Assembly: GCA_900317845.1 (NCBI GenBank)
Contig: ONII01000022.1
Span: forward strand, 1-32,988
Origin: an uncultured Bacteroidales bacterium
Lineage (GTDB): Bacteria; Bacteroidota; Bacteroidia; Bacteroidales; UBA932
Direction: 5' to 3'
DNA length: 32,988 bases
Shown here: in pieces, positions 1 through 7,847 of the stretch
How the letters are laid out: every line of letters begins with the position of its first letter
How positions within the stretch are numbered: the stretch's first letter is position 1
Notes under the pieces: model-generated
Databases searched by the model: none
Seen by the model: the letters and a program-made list of their open reading frames with translations, nothing else
What the model was told of the DNA's origin: nothing
Translations under genes and position numbers: made by a program

Positions 1-61
1 GTTAAGCTCACCATCGCCGATGGTACTGCCCCACCAGGTGGGAGAGTAGGTAGCTGCGGTT
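1..61 (+). rRNA. rrf: 5S ribosomal RNA, 3' part
   Basis: The first 60 or so bases read as the 3' half of a bacterial 5S rRNA: the GCCGATGGTACTG segment and the GGGAGAGTAGGTAGCTGC segment are family hallmarks of loop E and the 3' side of helix IV/I. The 5' half, and presumably the 16S-23S genes, lie left of the window. The exact 3' end cannot be fixed without the 5' strand of helix I. A strong terminator follows at once, which fits the end of an rRNA operon. Confidence 0.85.
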
Positions 62-66
62 CTTTG

Positions 67-100
67 GAAGCCCCGAAGGTCAACTGACCTCCGGGGCTTC
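67..100 (+). terminator. Intrinsic terminator of the rRNA operon
   Basis: A 9-bp GC-rich stem (67-75 with 92-100) continues after a single A/C mismatch into a 5-bp stem (77-81 with 86-90) closed by an AACT loop. It is followed by a T-rich stretch. It lies directly after the 5S gene. Confidence 0.8.
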
Positions 101-110
101 TTCATATATT

Positions 111-174
111 GAGATTCACTCGGCCTTCGGCCTCGGAATGACAACTGTCATACCGAGCGAAGCGAGTGTATCTC
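111..174. repeat. Palindromic interspersed repeat (REP-like)
   Basis: This 64-bp imperfect palindrome begins GAGAT, ends ATCTC, and has ATGAC-AACT-GTCAT at its centre. Each half carries its own CG-rich segment built around ACTCGG/CCGAG. The same plan (GAGAT, hairpin, ATGAC, short spacer, GTCAT, hairpin, ATCTC) recurs at 15403-15462. Elements of this look are scattered in many genomes. The mobilising enzyme, if any, is unknown to me. Confidence 0.65.
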
Positions 175-229
175 ATAGTACAAAAAACAGGCCCCGGGGA
201 GTCCGGAGCCTGTCATGCGTTCTGGGTGT

Positions 230-898
230 TTACTTGGTCTCGAAGTACTTCCAGCAGAGGGCGCTGAGCGCGGCACCTACGAGCGGGGCGCAGATGAACA
301 CCCACACATCGGCAAGGGCCTGACCGCCGGCGAAGATGGCAGGGCCGATGGAACGGGCGGGGTTCACGGAAGTGCCGGTGAGGTTGATGCACACCAGGTG
401 AACCAGGATGAGGGTGAGGCCAATGGCCAGACCGGCGAAGTTCCCGGCGCCAATCTTGGCGTCAGTGGCGCCCAGCACAACCAGCACGAAGATGAACGTG
501 GCGATGACTTCCACCAGGAAAGCACCACCTACACCACCGGCGTTGGCAACACCGTTGGAGCCGAGGGCACCGGTGAGATCCGGAGCGGCAACTACACCCG
601 CAACCAGCATGAGGCAGGCACCGGCGAGGATACCGCCGATAAGCTGACCCACCCAGTAGCCACAGGCGTCTTTCCAGCTCATGCGGCCGGACAGGGCCAC
701 GGCCAGGGTGATGGCCGGGTTGATGTGGCAACCGCTTACACCGCCGATAGTGTAGGCCATGGCCACAACCGTAAGGCCGAAGGCAATAGCAACACCTACC
801 ACACCGGCAGGCGTGCCGCAACCCAGGAACATGGCTGCTGCGCAGCCCAGGAACGTGAGTACGAAGGTACCCAGACATTCAGCAACATACTTTTTCAT
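230..898 (-). CDS. aqpZ: Aquaporin Z
   Basis: A 222-residue MIP-family channel of usual AqpZ length that passes water across the inner membrane. Both NPA signatures are present (residues 60-62 in HINPA, 179-181 in VNPAR). The selectivity-filter positions of AqpZ are recognisable: a Phe near 40, His167, Thr176 and Arg182, the narrow water-selective set rather than the Gly/Asp-rich glycerol set. Six hydrophobic spans plus two half-helices can be traced. The ATG is at 896-898, and the gene begins 19 bp after the stop of the upstream glycosyltransferase, so it is probably the last gene of a DUF4199-glycosyltransferase-aquaporin transcript. No terminator is obvious before the palindromic repeat at 111-174. 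Confidence 0.93.
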   Translation of the reverse strand: MKKYVAECLGTFVLTFLGCAAAMFLGCGTPAGVVGVAIAFGLTVVAMAYTIGGVSGCHINPAITLAVALSGRMSWKDACGYWVGQLIGGILAGACLMLVAGVVAAPDLTGALGSNGVANAGGVGGAFLVEVIATFIFVLVVLGATDAKIGAGNFAGLAIGLTLILVHLVCINLTGTSVNPARSIGPAIFAGGQALADVWVFICAPLVGAALSALCWKYFETK

Positions 899-917
899 AA
901 TACATTAAGGATTAGGG

Positions 918-1874
918 TTATAAACGTTCTTTCACTTGATAGCGGTTCCGCTCCGGCGCAGACCGGGCAACCATCTCTCCCAGGAAACCGGCGAGAAACA
1001 GCATCACGCCCAGCACAACGGCCAGGAGGGCCAGATAGAACAGCGGCTGGTCCGTAACCGCACGGAACTTGAGCCCCTGCGCCTGGTGCACCAGCTTGGC
1101 GACAATGATCCAGACGGTCATCACAAAGCCTACCAGGAACATCAGGATGCCGCTGGTGCCAAAAAAGTGCATGGGCTTTCCGCCAAATCGGGACAGGAAC
1201 CACAGGCTCATCAGGTCCAGGAAGCCATGTACAAAACGGTCCAGGCCGAACTTGGATACGCCGTATTTGCGCTTCTGGTGGTGCACCGGTTTTTCGCCAA
1301 TCTTCCCAAAGCCTGCATTCTTGGCCAGATAGGGGATATAGCGATGCATCTCCCCGTATACCTCTATATTTTTAACGACTTCCTGCCGATAAGCCTTTAA
1401 GCCGCAGTTCATGTCGTGCAGCTTGATGCCGGTGACCTTGCGCGCCGTCCAGTTGTACAGCTTGGAGGGAAGGTTTTTGGTAAGGGCGTTGTCCTGCCGA
1501 TGCTGTTTCCAGCCGCTTACAAGGTCATAGCCTTCTTCCCGGATCATGCGCACCATTTCCGGAATTTCCTCCGGGGAGTCCTGCAGGTCTGCGTCCATGG
1601 TAATGACGATGTCCCCCTTGGCAGCGGCAAAGCCCTCATACAGCGCTGCCGATTTGCCATAGTTCCGCCGGAAGCGGATGCCATGCACGAGACTCCCGGC
1701 CGCACCGGCTTGGCCGGCCAGCTGTTGCACCACTTCCCACGAGCCGTCCGTGGAACCATCGTCCACAAAGATAAGCTCATAGGTGAAGCCTTGCAGGGAA
1801 CGGTCGATCCAGGCCTTGAGCTCCGGCAGGGACTCGGCCTCGTTGTAGAGCGGTATAATGATGCTAAGGTCCAT
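918..1874 (-). CDS. Family 2 glycosyltransferase (polyprenyl-phosphate sugar transferase type)
   Basis: A 318-residue protein with an N-terminal GT-A domain: the start SIIIPLYNEAESL, the VDDGSTDGSW nucleotide-binding loop and the catalytic DAD of ITMDADLQDSPEE are all in place. The C-terminal third has two hydrophobic segments (roughly 230-255 and 275-300). This matches the DPM1/GtrB/ArnC-like group, which moves a sugar from a nucleotide donor to a polyprenyl phosphate on the cytoplasmic face of the inner membrane; donor and acceptor cannot be read from sequence. It starts 3 bp after the stop of the DUF4199 gene, so the two are almost certainly co-translated, a pairing that is common in Bacteroidota. 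Confidence 0.9.
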   Translation of the reverse strand: MDLSIIIPLYNEAESLPELKAWIDRSLQGFTYELIFVDDGSTDGSWEVVQQLAGQAGAAGSLVHGIRFRRNYGKSAALYEGFAAAKGDIVITMDADLQDSPEEIPEMVRMIREEGYDLVSGWKQHRQDNALTKNLPSKLYNWTARKVTGIKLHDMNCGLKAYRQEVVKNIEVYGEMHRYIPYLAKNAGFGKIGEKPVHHQKRKYGVSKFGLDRFVHGFLDLMSLWFLSRFGGKPMHFFGTSGILMFLVGFVMTVWIIVAKLVHQAQGLKFRAVTDQPLFYLALLAVVLGVMLFLAGFLGEMVARSAPERNRYQVKERL

Positions 1875-1877
1875 AAC

Positions 1878-2453
1878 TTATTGCTCGTCAGGGGTATTGT
1901 CGTCGTTTTGGGGACCGTTGAACGGCCCGCCGAAGAGCTTTTGCACAAAAATGTAGCGGGACATGATGGCCGACAGTACCGTGCCGTACAGGTAGCAGTA
2001 GGCCCATTGGAACAGGAAGGTCAGAAGCGGCAAGCGGTCCAGCATGCCGTCCATCTGCTCCTTTTGCGAGGCGCTCATGGGCATGGCCTCCGACACCGCG
2101 CTCACCAACTGGTCCATGGTCTCCTGGGGCATATACATGACAAAAAGCGCCTGGGCCGAAGCCAGCAGAAGGCCGCTCAGAAGCGCCGCGCGCCTTCCCA
2201 GGACAAAGGTATCGGCCATCTTGACGCCCTGGAATTTGTCCCGCAGGTCCAGCTGCACTTTCTTCATCAGGAGGATGCAGCCGAAGAATTCCACGGCCCA
2301 GAGGACGATAAAGGCAGCCTGCGAGAGGAAGGTACTCCCCGACATGTCCGCCAGCTCCTTCAGGGCCAGGCAGGAGACGGATACCAGCCCGAACAGGAGC
2401 CCCGCTTTGGCGGCCTCGTTCCAGAGGCGTGTGTTGTCTAATTTACCATTCAT
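1878..2453 (-). CDS. DUF4199 family membrane protein
   Basis: A 191-residue protein starting MNGKLDNTRLWNEA, with about four hydrophobic segments, ending in a polar acidic tail (NDDNTPDEQ). It matches DUF4199, a Bacteroidota family of small inner-membrane proteins with no assigned function, often found just before a GT2 enzyme as here. I chose the ATG at 2451-2453 because upstream codons overlap the promoter and encode an unlikely extension. A TATCTTTG -7 element ends only 6 bp before this ATG, so the transcript may have almost no leader. The role may be linked to the neighbouring glycosyltransferase, but nothing in the sequence proves it. Confidence 0.8.
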   Translation of the reverse strand: MNGKLDNTRLWNEAAKAGLLFGLVSVSCLALKELADMSGSTFLSQAAFIVLWAVEFFGCILLMKKVQLDLRDKFQGVKMADTFVLGRRAALLSGLLLASAQALFVMYMPQETMDQLVSAVSEAMPMSASQKEQMDGMLDRLPLLTFLFQWAYCYLYGTVLSAIMSRYIFVQKLFGGPFNGPQNDDNTPDEQ

Positions 2454-2459
2454 GACATA

Positions 2460-2489
2460 CAAAGATACGCAAAAAAATTCGTATATTTG
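2460..2489. promoter_or_regulatory. Divergent promoter -7 elements for DUF4199 gene (minus) and thrS (plus)
   Basis: On the minus strand TATCTTTG (2467 to 2460) lies 6 bp before the DUF4199 ATG. On the plus strand TATATTTG (2482-2489) lies 58 bp before the thrS ATG. Both fit the Bacteroidota TAnnTTTG -7 consensus. Neither has a clear TTTG at the -33 position, so strength is uncertain. Identification is by consensus only. Confidence 0.55.
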
Positions 2490-2547
2490 CAGGCTATTTT
2501 GCAATAGCGAGTGAAAGACATTGTAAGTAATAAACTCAAAACGAATT

Positions 2548-4509
2548 ATGATTAACATTACGTTCCCGGATGGAAGTGTACGTCAGTATGAGGCTGGCGT
2601 AACTGGTTATGAGATTGCCATGGGCATCAGCCCGCGTTTGGCAGAGCAGGTACTGGCGGTTCAGGTGAAATACCCCACCGAGCCGGAAACTTCCCGCGGA
2701 ACCACCATCGACCTTACCCGTCCCATCCTGGAAGACTGCTCCGTGCGTCTCCTTAAGTGGGAGGACGATGAAGCCAAGAAGGTATTCTGGCACAGCTCTT
2801 CGCACCTGATGGCAGAGGCCCTGGAGGCCCTGTTCCCGGGCGTGAAATTCGGTATCGGCCCGGCCATCGAAAACGGCTTCTATTACGATGTAGACATGAA
2901 CGGCCGCACCCTGACGGACGCGGACTTCAAGGCCATCGAGAACAAAATGCTGGAATTCGCCCGCCAGAAGCAGGACTTCCAGCGCATAGAGGTGTCCAAG
3001 GCGGACGCCCTCAAATACTTCACCGAGAAAGGCGACGAGTACAAGCAGGAGCTCATCTCGGAGCTGGAAGACGGCACCATCACCTATTATACCAACGGCC
3101 AGTTCACGGACCTGTGCCGCGGCCCGCACCTGAAGAACACGGAGGTTATCAAGGCCGTGAAGGTGCTCTCGCTGGCCGGCGCCTACTGGCGTGGCGATGA
3201 AAAACGCCAGCAGCTCACCCGTATCTACGGCATCACCTTCCCCAAGGCCAGCCTGCTCACCGAGTATCTTCAGGTACTGGAAGAGGCCAAGAAGCGGGAC
3301 CACCGCAAAATTGGCAAGGACATGGAGCTGTTCACCTTCTCCCAGCGCGTCGGCGCCGGCCTGCCCCTGTGGCTGCCCCGTGGCGCCGCCCTGCGCAACA
3401 CCCTGCAGGCCTTCCTGGCCAAAAAGCAGGCGGAGTACGGCTACCTGCCCGTTGTGACGCCCCATATCGGCGGTAAGGAACTCTATGTGACTTCCGGTCA
3501 CTATGCCAAGTACGGCAAGGATTCCTTCCAGCCCATCCACACCCCGCAGGAAGGGGAGGAGTACCTGCTCAAACCCATGAACTGCCCGCACCACTGCGAA
3601 ATTTACCGCAGCGCCCCGCGCAGCTACCGTGACCTGCCGCTGCGCTTTGCCGAGTTTGGCACCGTGTACCGTTACGAGCAGTCCGGTGAGCTTCACGGCC
3701 TCACCCGCGTGCGCAGCTTCACCCAGGACGACGCCCACCTTTTCTGCCGCCAGGACCAGCTCCAGGAGGAGTTCGAAAAGGTAATCGACCTTATCCTGTA
3801 CGTGTTCAAAACCCTTAAGTTCGACAAATTTACCGCTCAGGTGTCCCTGCGGGATCCCAAGAACCCGTCCAAGTATATCGGCTCCGACGAAAACTGGAAC
3901 AAGGCGGAGCAGGGCATCATTGACGCAGCCAAAAAGAAAGGCCTTCCGTATGTGATCGAGACCGGCGAGGCCGCTTTCTACGGCCCCAAGCTGGACTTCA
4001 TGGTGAAGGACGCCATTGGCCGCAGCTGGCAGCTGGGCACCATCCAGGTAGACTACAACCTGCCGGAGCGCTTTGAGCTGGAGTATGTAGATTCCGACGG
4101 CACCCGCAAGCGTCCGGTCATGATTCACCGCGCCCCGTTCGGTTCGCTGGAGCGTTTCGTGGCCGTGCTGCTGGAGCACACCGCCGGTCATCTGCCGCTG
4201 TGGCTGCACCCGGACCAGGTGAAAGTGCTGCCCGTGAGCGAAAAATATGCAGATTATGCGAAAAAAGTTGTAAATCTGCTAAATAATTCCGAAATTCGCG
4301 CCTCTATAGACGACCGAAACGAGACACTCGGTAAGAGAATCCGTGAAACTTCTCTCAAGAGAGTTCCGCTTCTGGTGATTGTCGGCGAAAAAGAAATGGC
4401 CGACGAAACCGTGTCTGTACGCCGTGGAACCGAGGACCAGGGTTCCATGAGCGTGCCTGCCTTTGTGGAGTATGTCCGCAAAGCCGTGGCAGAGGAACTG
4501 GCCCAGTAA
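2548..4509 (+). CDS. thrS: Threonyl-tRNA synthetase
   Basis: A full-length (653 aa) class II synthetase that charges tRNA-Thr in the cytoplasm. Domains in order: TGS (about 1-62), second additional editing domain with the HSSSH motif (82-86) that removes mischarged serine, the class II catalytic core, and an anticodon-binding domain from about 555. The core shows the zinc/threonine-binding [10 protein letters not shown], motif 2 ([17 protein letters not shown]) and motif 3 ([11 protein letters not shown]). The start [10 protein letters not shown] is the usual TGS beginning. It leads the thrS-infC-rpmI-rplT cluster, an arrangement conserved across many bacteria. No T-box or other leader structure is evident in the 58-bp upstream stretch. 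Confidence 0.97.
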   Translation: MINITFPDGSVRQYEAGVTGYEIAMGISPRLAEQVLAVQVKYPTEPETSRGTTIDLTRPILEDCSVRLLKWEDDEAKKVFWHSSSHLMAEALEALFPGVKFGIGPAIENGFYYDVDMNGRTLTDADFKAIENKMLEFARQKQDFQRIEVSKADALKYFTEKGDEYKQELISELEDGTITYYTNGQFTDLCRGPHLKNTEVIKAVKVLSLAGAYWRGDEKRQQLTRIYGITFPKASLLTEYLQVLEEAKKRDHRKIGKDMELFTFSQRVGAGLPLWLPRGAALRNTLQAFLAKKQAEYGYLPVVTPHIGGKELYVTSGHYAKYGKDSFQPIHTPQEGEEYLLKPMNCPHHCEIYRSAPRSYRDLPLRFAEFGTVYRYEQSGELHGLTRVRSFTQDDAHLFCRQDQLQEEFEKVIDLILYVFKTLKFDKFTAQVSLRDPKNPSKYIGSDENWNKAEQGIIDAAKKKGLPYVIETGEAAFYGPKLDFMVKDAIGRSWQLGTIQVDYNLPERFELEYVDSDGTRKRPVMIHRAPFGSLERFVAVLLEHTAGHLPLWLHPDQVKVLPVSEKYADYAKKVVNLLNNSEIRASIDDRNETLGKRIRETSLKRVPLLVIVGEKEMADETVSVRRGTEDQGSMSVPAFVEYVRKAVAEELAQ

Positions 4510-4521
4510 GTTTAACATTTT

Positions 4522-4538
4522 AAAGGAGCAAAACTATC
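4522..4538 (+). promoter_or_regulatory. Shine-Dalgarno site and ATC start of infC
   Basis: AAAGGAG (4522-4528) lies 7 nt before an ATC at 4536-4538 that is in frame with IF3. An in-frame TAA at 4521-4523 excludes any earlier start, and no ATG, GTG or TTG occurs in frame before 4584. Strong Shine-Dalgarno sites are rare in Bacteroidota, whose ribosomes are known to sequester the anti-SD, so its placement here is notable. In E. coli, infC starts at AUU, and IF3 represses its own synthesis by rejecting that codon. Confidence 0.7.
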
Positions 4539-5123
4539 GCAACGCCTTTTAAACCGAGGCCCTCGGGTCTCAAAAAGAAGCCCATGCAGGCTCAGGCTAA
4601 CCAGAAGGACGAAAACGCCCTTCGGATTAACCGTGAAATTACCGCCTCTCAGGTGCGTCTGGTAGGGGAGAACATCCCCGAGCAGGGTATTTATCCCTTC
4701 ACCAAGGCTCTGGCCATGGCAGAGGAGCAGGAACTGGACCTGGTGGAAATCAGCGCCAAAGCAGACCCGCCGGTGTGCAAGATTCTGGACTACCAGAAGT
4801 ACCTGTACCAGCAGCGCAAGAAGGCCAAGGAGATGAAGGCAAACGCTGCGAAGATTGTCATCAAGGAAATCCGCTTCGGGCCCAACACGGACGAGCACGA
4901 CTTCCAGTTCAAGCTCAAGCATGCGCAGGAGTTCCTGCAGGAAGGGTCCAAGGTGAAAGCCTCCATCTTCTTCCGCGGCCGCTCCATCCAGTTTGCGGAG
5001 CAAGGGGAGAAGCAGCTGCTTCGGTTTGCAGTGGAGCTGGAAGAGTACGGACGCCCGGAAAGCATGCCCACCCTGGAAGGCAAGCGCATGACCATGATGC
5101 TGGCTCCTATTAAAAAGAAATAA
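4536..5123 (+). CDS. infC: Translation initiation factor IF-3
   Basis: IF-3 binds the 30S subunit, keeps subunits apart and checks the start codon and initiator tRNA. The N domain (RINREITASQVRLVGEN, then the DLVEISAKADPPVCKILDY block) and the C domain (KEIRFGPNTDEHDFQFKLKH to the end) are complete. I start the gene at ATC 4536 (195 aa): this adds 16 Lys/Arg/Pro-rich residues before the first ATG at 4584 and uses the only good Shine-Dalgarno site. The ATG at 4584 (179 aa) is the alternative and would still contain the conserved domains. It sits 26 bp after thrS and before rpmI-rplT. The rare start codon suggests autoregulation, as in enteric bacteria. Confidence 0.93.
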   Translation: MATPFKPRPSGLKKKPMQAQANQKDENALRINREITASQVRLVGENIPEQGIYPFTKALAMAEEQELDLVEISAKADPPVCKILDYQKYLYQQRKKAKEMKANAAKIVIKEIRFGPNTDEHDFQFKLKHAQEFLQEGSKVKASIFFRGRSIQFAEQGEKQLLRFAVELEEYGRPESMPTLEGKRMTMMLAPIKKK

Positions 5124-5165
5124 GGGATATTCCTTATATGTATAATTAATTAATTGTTTAACACA

Positions 5166-5360
5166 ATGGCAAAGCTTAAAACCAACTCCGGTGCCAAAAA
5201 GCGCTTCACGCTTACCGGATCGGGAAAGATCAAGAGGAAGCACGCTTATCACAGCCACATCCTCACCAAGAAGACCAAGAAACAGAAACGCAATCTGGAT
5301 CACTTCGCCGTTTTGGAGAAAGTGGACGTTGCACGCGTAAAAGAGCTTCTGGTCCTGTAA
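5166..5360 (+). CDS. rpmI: Large ribosomal subunit protein bL35
   Basis: A 64-residue basic protein, [20 protein letters not shown] onward, with the bL35 signature of a Lys/Arg-rich middle ([20 protein letters not shown]) and the C-terminal leucine-valine tail. An ATG 12 bp upstream (5154) is in frame but would add MFNT, which is not family-like, so I start at 5166. It is the third gene of the thrS-infC-rpmI-rplT cluster. In other bacteria bL20 represses this operon by binding its mRNA; no equivalent site can be proven here. Confidence 0.95.
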   Translation: MAKLKTNSGAKKRFTLTGSGKIKRKHAYHSHILTKKTKKQKRNLDHFAVLEKVDVARVKELLVL

Positions 5361-5362
5361 TT

Positions 5363-5440
5363 ATGTTTAACTGGAACGCAGTCAGAAAGCACATCGACAA
5401 GGATGTCACTGCCTCCAAAAAAGTAAAAATTTATGCCTAG
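5363..5440 (+). CDS. Possible 25-residue peptide overlapping the rplT start
   Basis: Between rpmI and rplT, 2 bp after the rpmI stop, an ATG opens a 25-codon frame, [20 protein letters not shown] and five more residues. Its stop lies at 5438-5440, so it overlaps the first 8 bases of rplT. The gap it fills is otherwise 72 bp of apparently empty DNA inside a tight operon. It resembles no family I know. It could be a coupling or leader peptide for rplT, or the frame may be accidental and the stretch an RNA site for bL20. Confidence is low because its length is within chance expectation. Confidence 0.3.
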   Translation: MFNWNAVRKHIDKDVTASKKVKIYA

Positions 5441-5777
5441 ATCAGTTAATTCTGTTGCCTCAAGGGCACGCCGCAAAAAGATTCTTTCCAGAACCCGCGG
5501 CAACTTCCTGTCCCGCAAGAACGTGTGGACAGTCGCCAAGAACACCTACGAAAAAGGTCTCACCTACGCCTACCGCGACCGCAAGGCCAAGAAGCGTGAG
5601 TTCCGCTCCCTGTGGATCCAGCGTATCAACGCCGCTGCCCGTCAGTACGGTCTCACCTATTCCCAGCTCATGGGACGCCTGGCCAAGCAGAACATCGGTC
5701 TCAACCGCAAAGTCCTGGCCGACCTTGCCATGAACAACCCTCAGGCTTTTGAGGCTATTGTGAAATCTGTAAAGTAG
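5433..5777 (+). CDS. rplT: Large ribosomal subunit protein bL20
   Basis: A 114-residue protein, [20 protein letters not shown] onward, of the normal bL20 length. The basic N-terminal extension that threads into 23S rRNA is followed by the globular C domain ([20 protein letters not shown], then [11 protein letters not shown]-like sequence near 95-105). bL20 is needed early in 50S assembly and, in E. coli and Bacillus, represses its own operon through mRNA mimicry of its rRNA site. It lies 10 bp before lepB, so the signal peptidase is probably read from the same transcript. Confidence 0.96.
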   Translation: MPRSVNSVASRARRKKILSRTRGNFLSRKNVWTVAKNTYEKGLTYAYRDRKAKKREFRSLWIQRINAAARQYGLTYSQLMGRLAKQNIGLNRKVLADLAMNNPQAFEAIVKSVK

Positions 5778-5787
5778 CTTGTTAACC

Positions 5788-7113
5788 GTGAGCTGGAAGG
5801 ATATCATCCAAAACAGGTGGGTTAAGCTGAGCTTCTGGGCTCTGCTCTACACCGTATGGGTGATCTGGCTCGGGAACTATTGGTGGCTTTTGGGCCTGGG
5901 CGTCCTCTTCGACTTTTTCATTACCAAAAAAGTGAAGTGGCTCTTCTGGAAAAAGGAATACGCCCCCGGAGAAAAGCACAATGTGTGGCTGGACTGGCTG
6001 GATGCCATCATCTTCGCCGTGGTCGTGGTTACCTTCATCAATATGTTCTTTTTCCAGGCCTTCAAAATCCCTTCCTCCTCCATGGAAAGTACGCTGTACA
6101 CCGGAGACCATCTCTTCGTGTCCAAGCTCACTTACGGGCCACGCGTCCCCCAGACGCCGCTCACCATTCCTTTTACGCACAACCGTGCTTTCGGCCATGA
6201 GTCGTACTCCACGCTCATCCAGAACAAGTACCGCAGGCTAAAAGGTTTCCGTGAGGTAAAACGGGGCGATGTTGTGGTGTTCGGTTTCCCCAATGGGGAC
6301 ACAGTCCTTACCCGCCGTCCGGCAGACGATTATTACGCCTGGGTCCGGAGCTACGGAAGGGAACAGACCATTGCCCAGTTCGGGCCGGTGATTGTTCGCC
6401 CCTCGGACAAAAAAGACCACTACGTCAAGCGTTGCGTCGCCGTTGCCGGTGACACGCTGGAAGTCAAGGACGGTCTGGTATGGGTCAATGGCGTCAAGGA
6501 ACCCGACTATCCCGGAAGGCAGCTCACCTATCAGGTCATTACCACGGGCAACCGTATCAACCAGCTCAAACTGGAAGAGTTAGGCCTGAACCTGAGTGAA
6601 TTGTACTTCGATTCCCGTCTGCCCGGCTATCCCATGATGCCGCTGACGGACAAGATGCTGGACAAGGTGAAAGAAATCAAGACGGTAGTGGAGGTTACGC
6701 CCAATCAGGAGCGTTTCGCAGCTGCCGGACAAGATATCTTCCCGTTCGACGGAGAATGGACCTGCGATTATTTCGGCCCGCTCTGGATCCCTAAAAAGGG
6801 CGTTACGGTGAACATCAGCCTGGAAAACCTGCCGCTGTACGAGCGCATCATCCGGGACTATGAACACAATACGCTTCAGGTGAAAGAAGACGTCATTTAC
6901 ATCAATGGACAGCCCGCTACAACGTACACCTTCCAACAAGACTACTACTTCATGATGGGTGACAACCGTCACAACTCCCTGGATTCCCGCTATTGGGGAT
7001 TCGTCCCGGAAGACCATATTGTCGGTACGCCCTCCATCATTTGGCTCTCTACAGATGAGAGCAAAAGCTTCCCCAAAAGCATTCGGTGGAAACGGTTCCT
7101 AAAACTCGTTTAA
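5788..7113 (+). CDS. lepB: Signal peptidase I
   Basis: A membrane-anchored serine protease that removes signal peptides on the outer face of the inner membrane. Two hydrophobic segments (about 15-45 and 72-90) precede the catalytic box FKIPSSSMESTL, with nucleophile Ser98. The general-base lysine lies in YVKRCVAVAGD and box E is MMGDNRHNSLDSRYWGFVP. At 441 aa it is longer than E. coli LepB because of an insertion between these boxes, which is normal for Bacteroidota. There is no ATG: GTG 5788 gives a natural MSWKD start, while TTG 5779 would add three residues. It follows rplT directly. Confidence 0.93.
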   Translation: MSWKDIIQNRWVKLSFWALLYTVWVIWLGNYWWLLGLGVLFDFFITKKVKWLFWKKEYAPGEKHNVWLDWLDAIIFAVVVVTFINMFFFQAFKIPSSSMESTLYTGDHLFVSKLTYGPRVPQTPLTIPFTHNRAFGHESYSTLIQNKYRRLKGFREVKRGDVVVFGFPNGDTVLTRRPADDYYAWVRSYGREQTIAQFGPVIVRPSDKKDHYVKRCVAVAGDTLEVKDGLVWVNGVKEPDYPGRQLTYQVITTGNRINQLKLEELGLNLSELYFDSRLPGYPMMPLTDKMLDKVKEIKTVVEVTPNQERFAAAGQDIFPFDGEWTCDYFGPLWIPKKGVTVNISLENLPLYERIIRDYEHNTLQVKEDVIYINGQPATTYTFQQDYYFMMGDNRHNSLDSRYWGFVPEDHIVGTPSIIWLSTDESKSFPKSIRWKRFLKLV

Positions 7114-7150
7114 CACCCCAAACAAGTAACAATTAAAAAAGTAAAATATT

Positions 7151-7393
7151 ATGTCAAAGGTTTGTCAGATAACCGGTAGGAAGAGAATGATCGGTAACAA
7201 TGTTGCCCATTCCAAGCTGCGCACCAAGCGCGACTTCTCCCTCAATCTCAAGACCAAGAAATTCTGGTCTGAATCCGAACAGCGTTTCATCACCCTGAAG
7301 GTGACCACCAAGGGCATGCGCATCATCGAGAAGAATGGTCTCGACGCCACCCTCAAGGCCGCCCAGGAGAAAGGATACGTAAGCCTTGTTTAA
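7151..7393 (+). CDS. rpmB: Large ribosomal subunit protein bL28
   Basis: An 80-residue basic protein starting MSKVCQITGRKRMIGNNVAH, the typical bL28 opening, followed by the conserved NLKTKKFW segment and the ITLKVTTKGMRIIEKNG region. The zinc cysteines of some bL28 versions are absent apart from Cys5, so this is a zinc-independent form. It forms an rpmB-rpmG-DUF4295 trio with short spacers (20 bp, then 13 bp), a gene order common in Bacteroidota. A 37-bp gap separates it from lepB and holds no clear promoter. Confidence 0.95.
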   Translation: MSKVCQITGRKRMIGNNVAHSKLRTKRDFSLNLKTKKFWSESEQRFITLKVTTKGMRIIEKNGLDATLKAAQEKGYVSLV

Positions 7394-7413
7394 CCCTTTA
7401 ATCCTTATCAATT

Positions 7414-7602
7414 ATGGCAAAGAAAGCTAAAGGTAACAGGGTGCAGGTCATCCTGGAGTGCACAGAACAGAAAGCCAGCGGTGTTCCCGGTATGTCCCGT
7501 TACATCACCACCAAGAACAAGAAGAACACCCCGGACCGTCTGGAGCGTATGAAGTACAACCCGTACCTCAAGAAAGTCACCCTTCATCGTGAAATCAAGT
7601 AA
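7414..7602 (+). CDS. rpmG: Large ribosomal subunit protein bL33
   Basis: A 62-residue protein, [20 protein letters not shown] onward, containing the bL33 core ([24 protein letters not shown], here split across positions 27-50). Only one cysteine remains, so it is the zinc-free version. It sits in the 50S subunit near the E site. The preceding bL28 is also zinc-independent, while bL32 at 22310 retains a CxxC pair twice. Confidence 0.95.
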   Translation: MAKKAKGNRVQVILECTEQKASGVPGMSRYITTKNKKNTPDRLERMKYNPYLKKVTLHREIK

Positions 7603-7615
7603 AACCGTATAGACT

Positions 7616-7774
7616 ATGGCAAAGAAAGCAGTTGCAACCTTCGATGCAAAAGCCGGTGCTAAGCACATGGTGAAGGTTATCCGCATGGACAAAAGCCCCA
7701 AAACCGGTGCCTACGTGTTCGTAGAGCAGCTGGTAGAGGAAGGCAAAGAGAAAGAATTCTTCAACAAGAAATAA
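7616..7774 (+). CDS. DUF4295 protein, probable ribosomal protein bL38
   Basis: A 52-residue basic protein beginning MAKKAVATFDAKAGAKHMVK and ending EKEFFNKK. It matches DUF4295, a family confined to Bacteroidota and encoded directly after rpmB-rpmG, as here (13 bp gap). From memory, the Flavobacterium johnsoniae 70S structure revealed an extra large-subunit protein named bL38, which I believe is this family; I could not confirm the link here. The start is the only ATG that fits. The operon ends right after it with a strong terminator. Confidence 0.85.
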   Translation: MAKKAVATFDAKAGAKHMVKVIRMDKSPKTGAYVFVEQLVEEGKEKEFFNKK

Positions 7775-7796
7775 TTTTCTTGCCGCTTCAGTAAAG

Positions 7797-7825
7797 AGCC
7801 ACTCCTTTCCGGGGTGGCTTTTTTG
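7797..7825 (+). terminator. Intrinsic terminator after the thrS-DUF4295 block
   Basis: AGCCACTCC (7797-7805) pairs with GGGGTGGCT (7811-7819), with one G-T pair and a 5-nt loop, and is followed by six T. It lies 22 bp past the DUF4295 stop and before the convergent asnA gene. Confidence 0.85.
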
Positions 7826-7847
7826 GTCCAATCTTCTTGCCGCGTTG

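Noticed and set aside
2536-4209. 557-codon open frame antisense to thrS
   Set aside because: It mirrors the codon pattern of a certain thrS gene and has no domain or promoter; long antisense frames are common in GC-rich genes.
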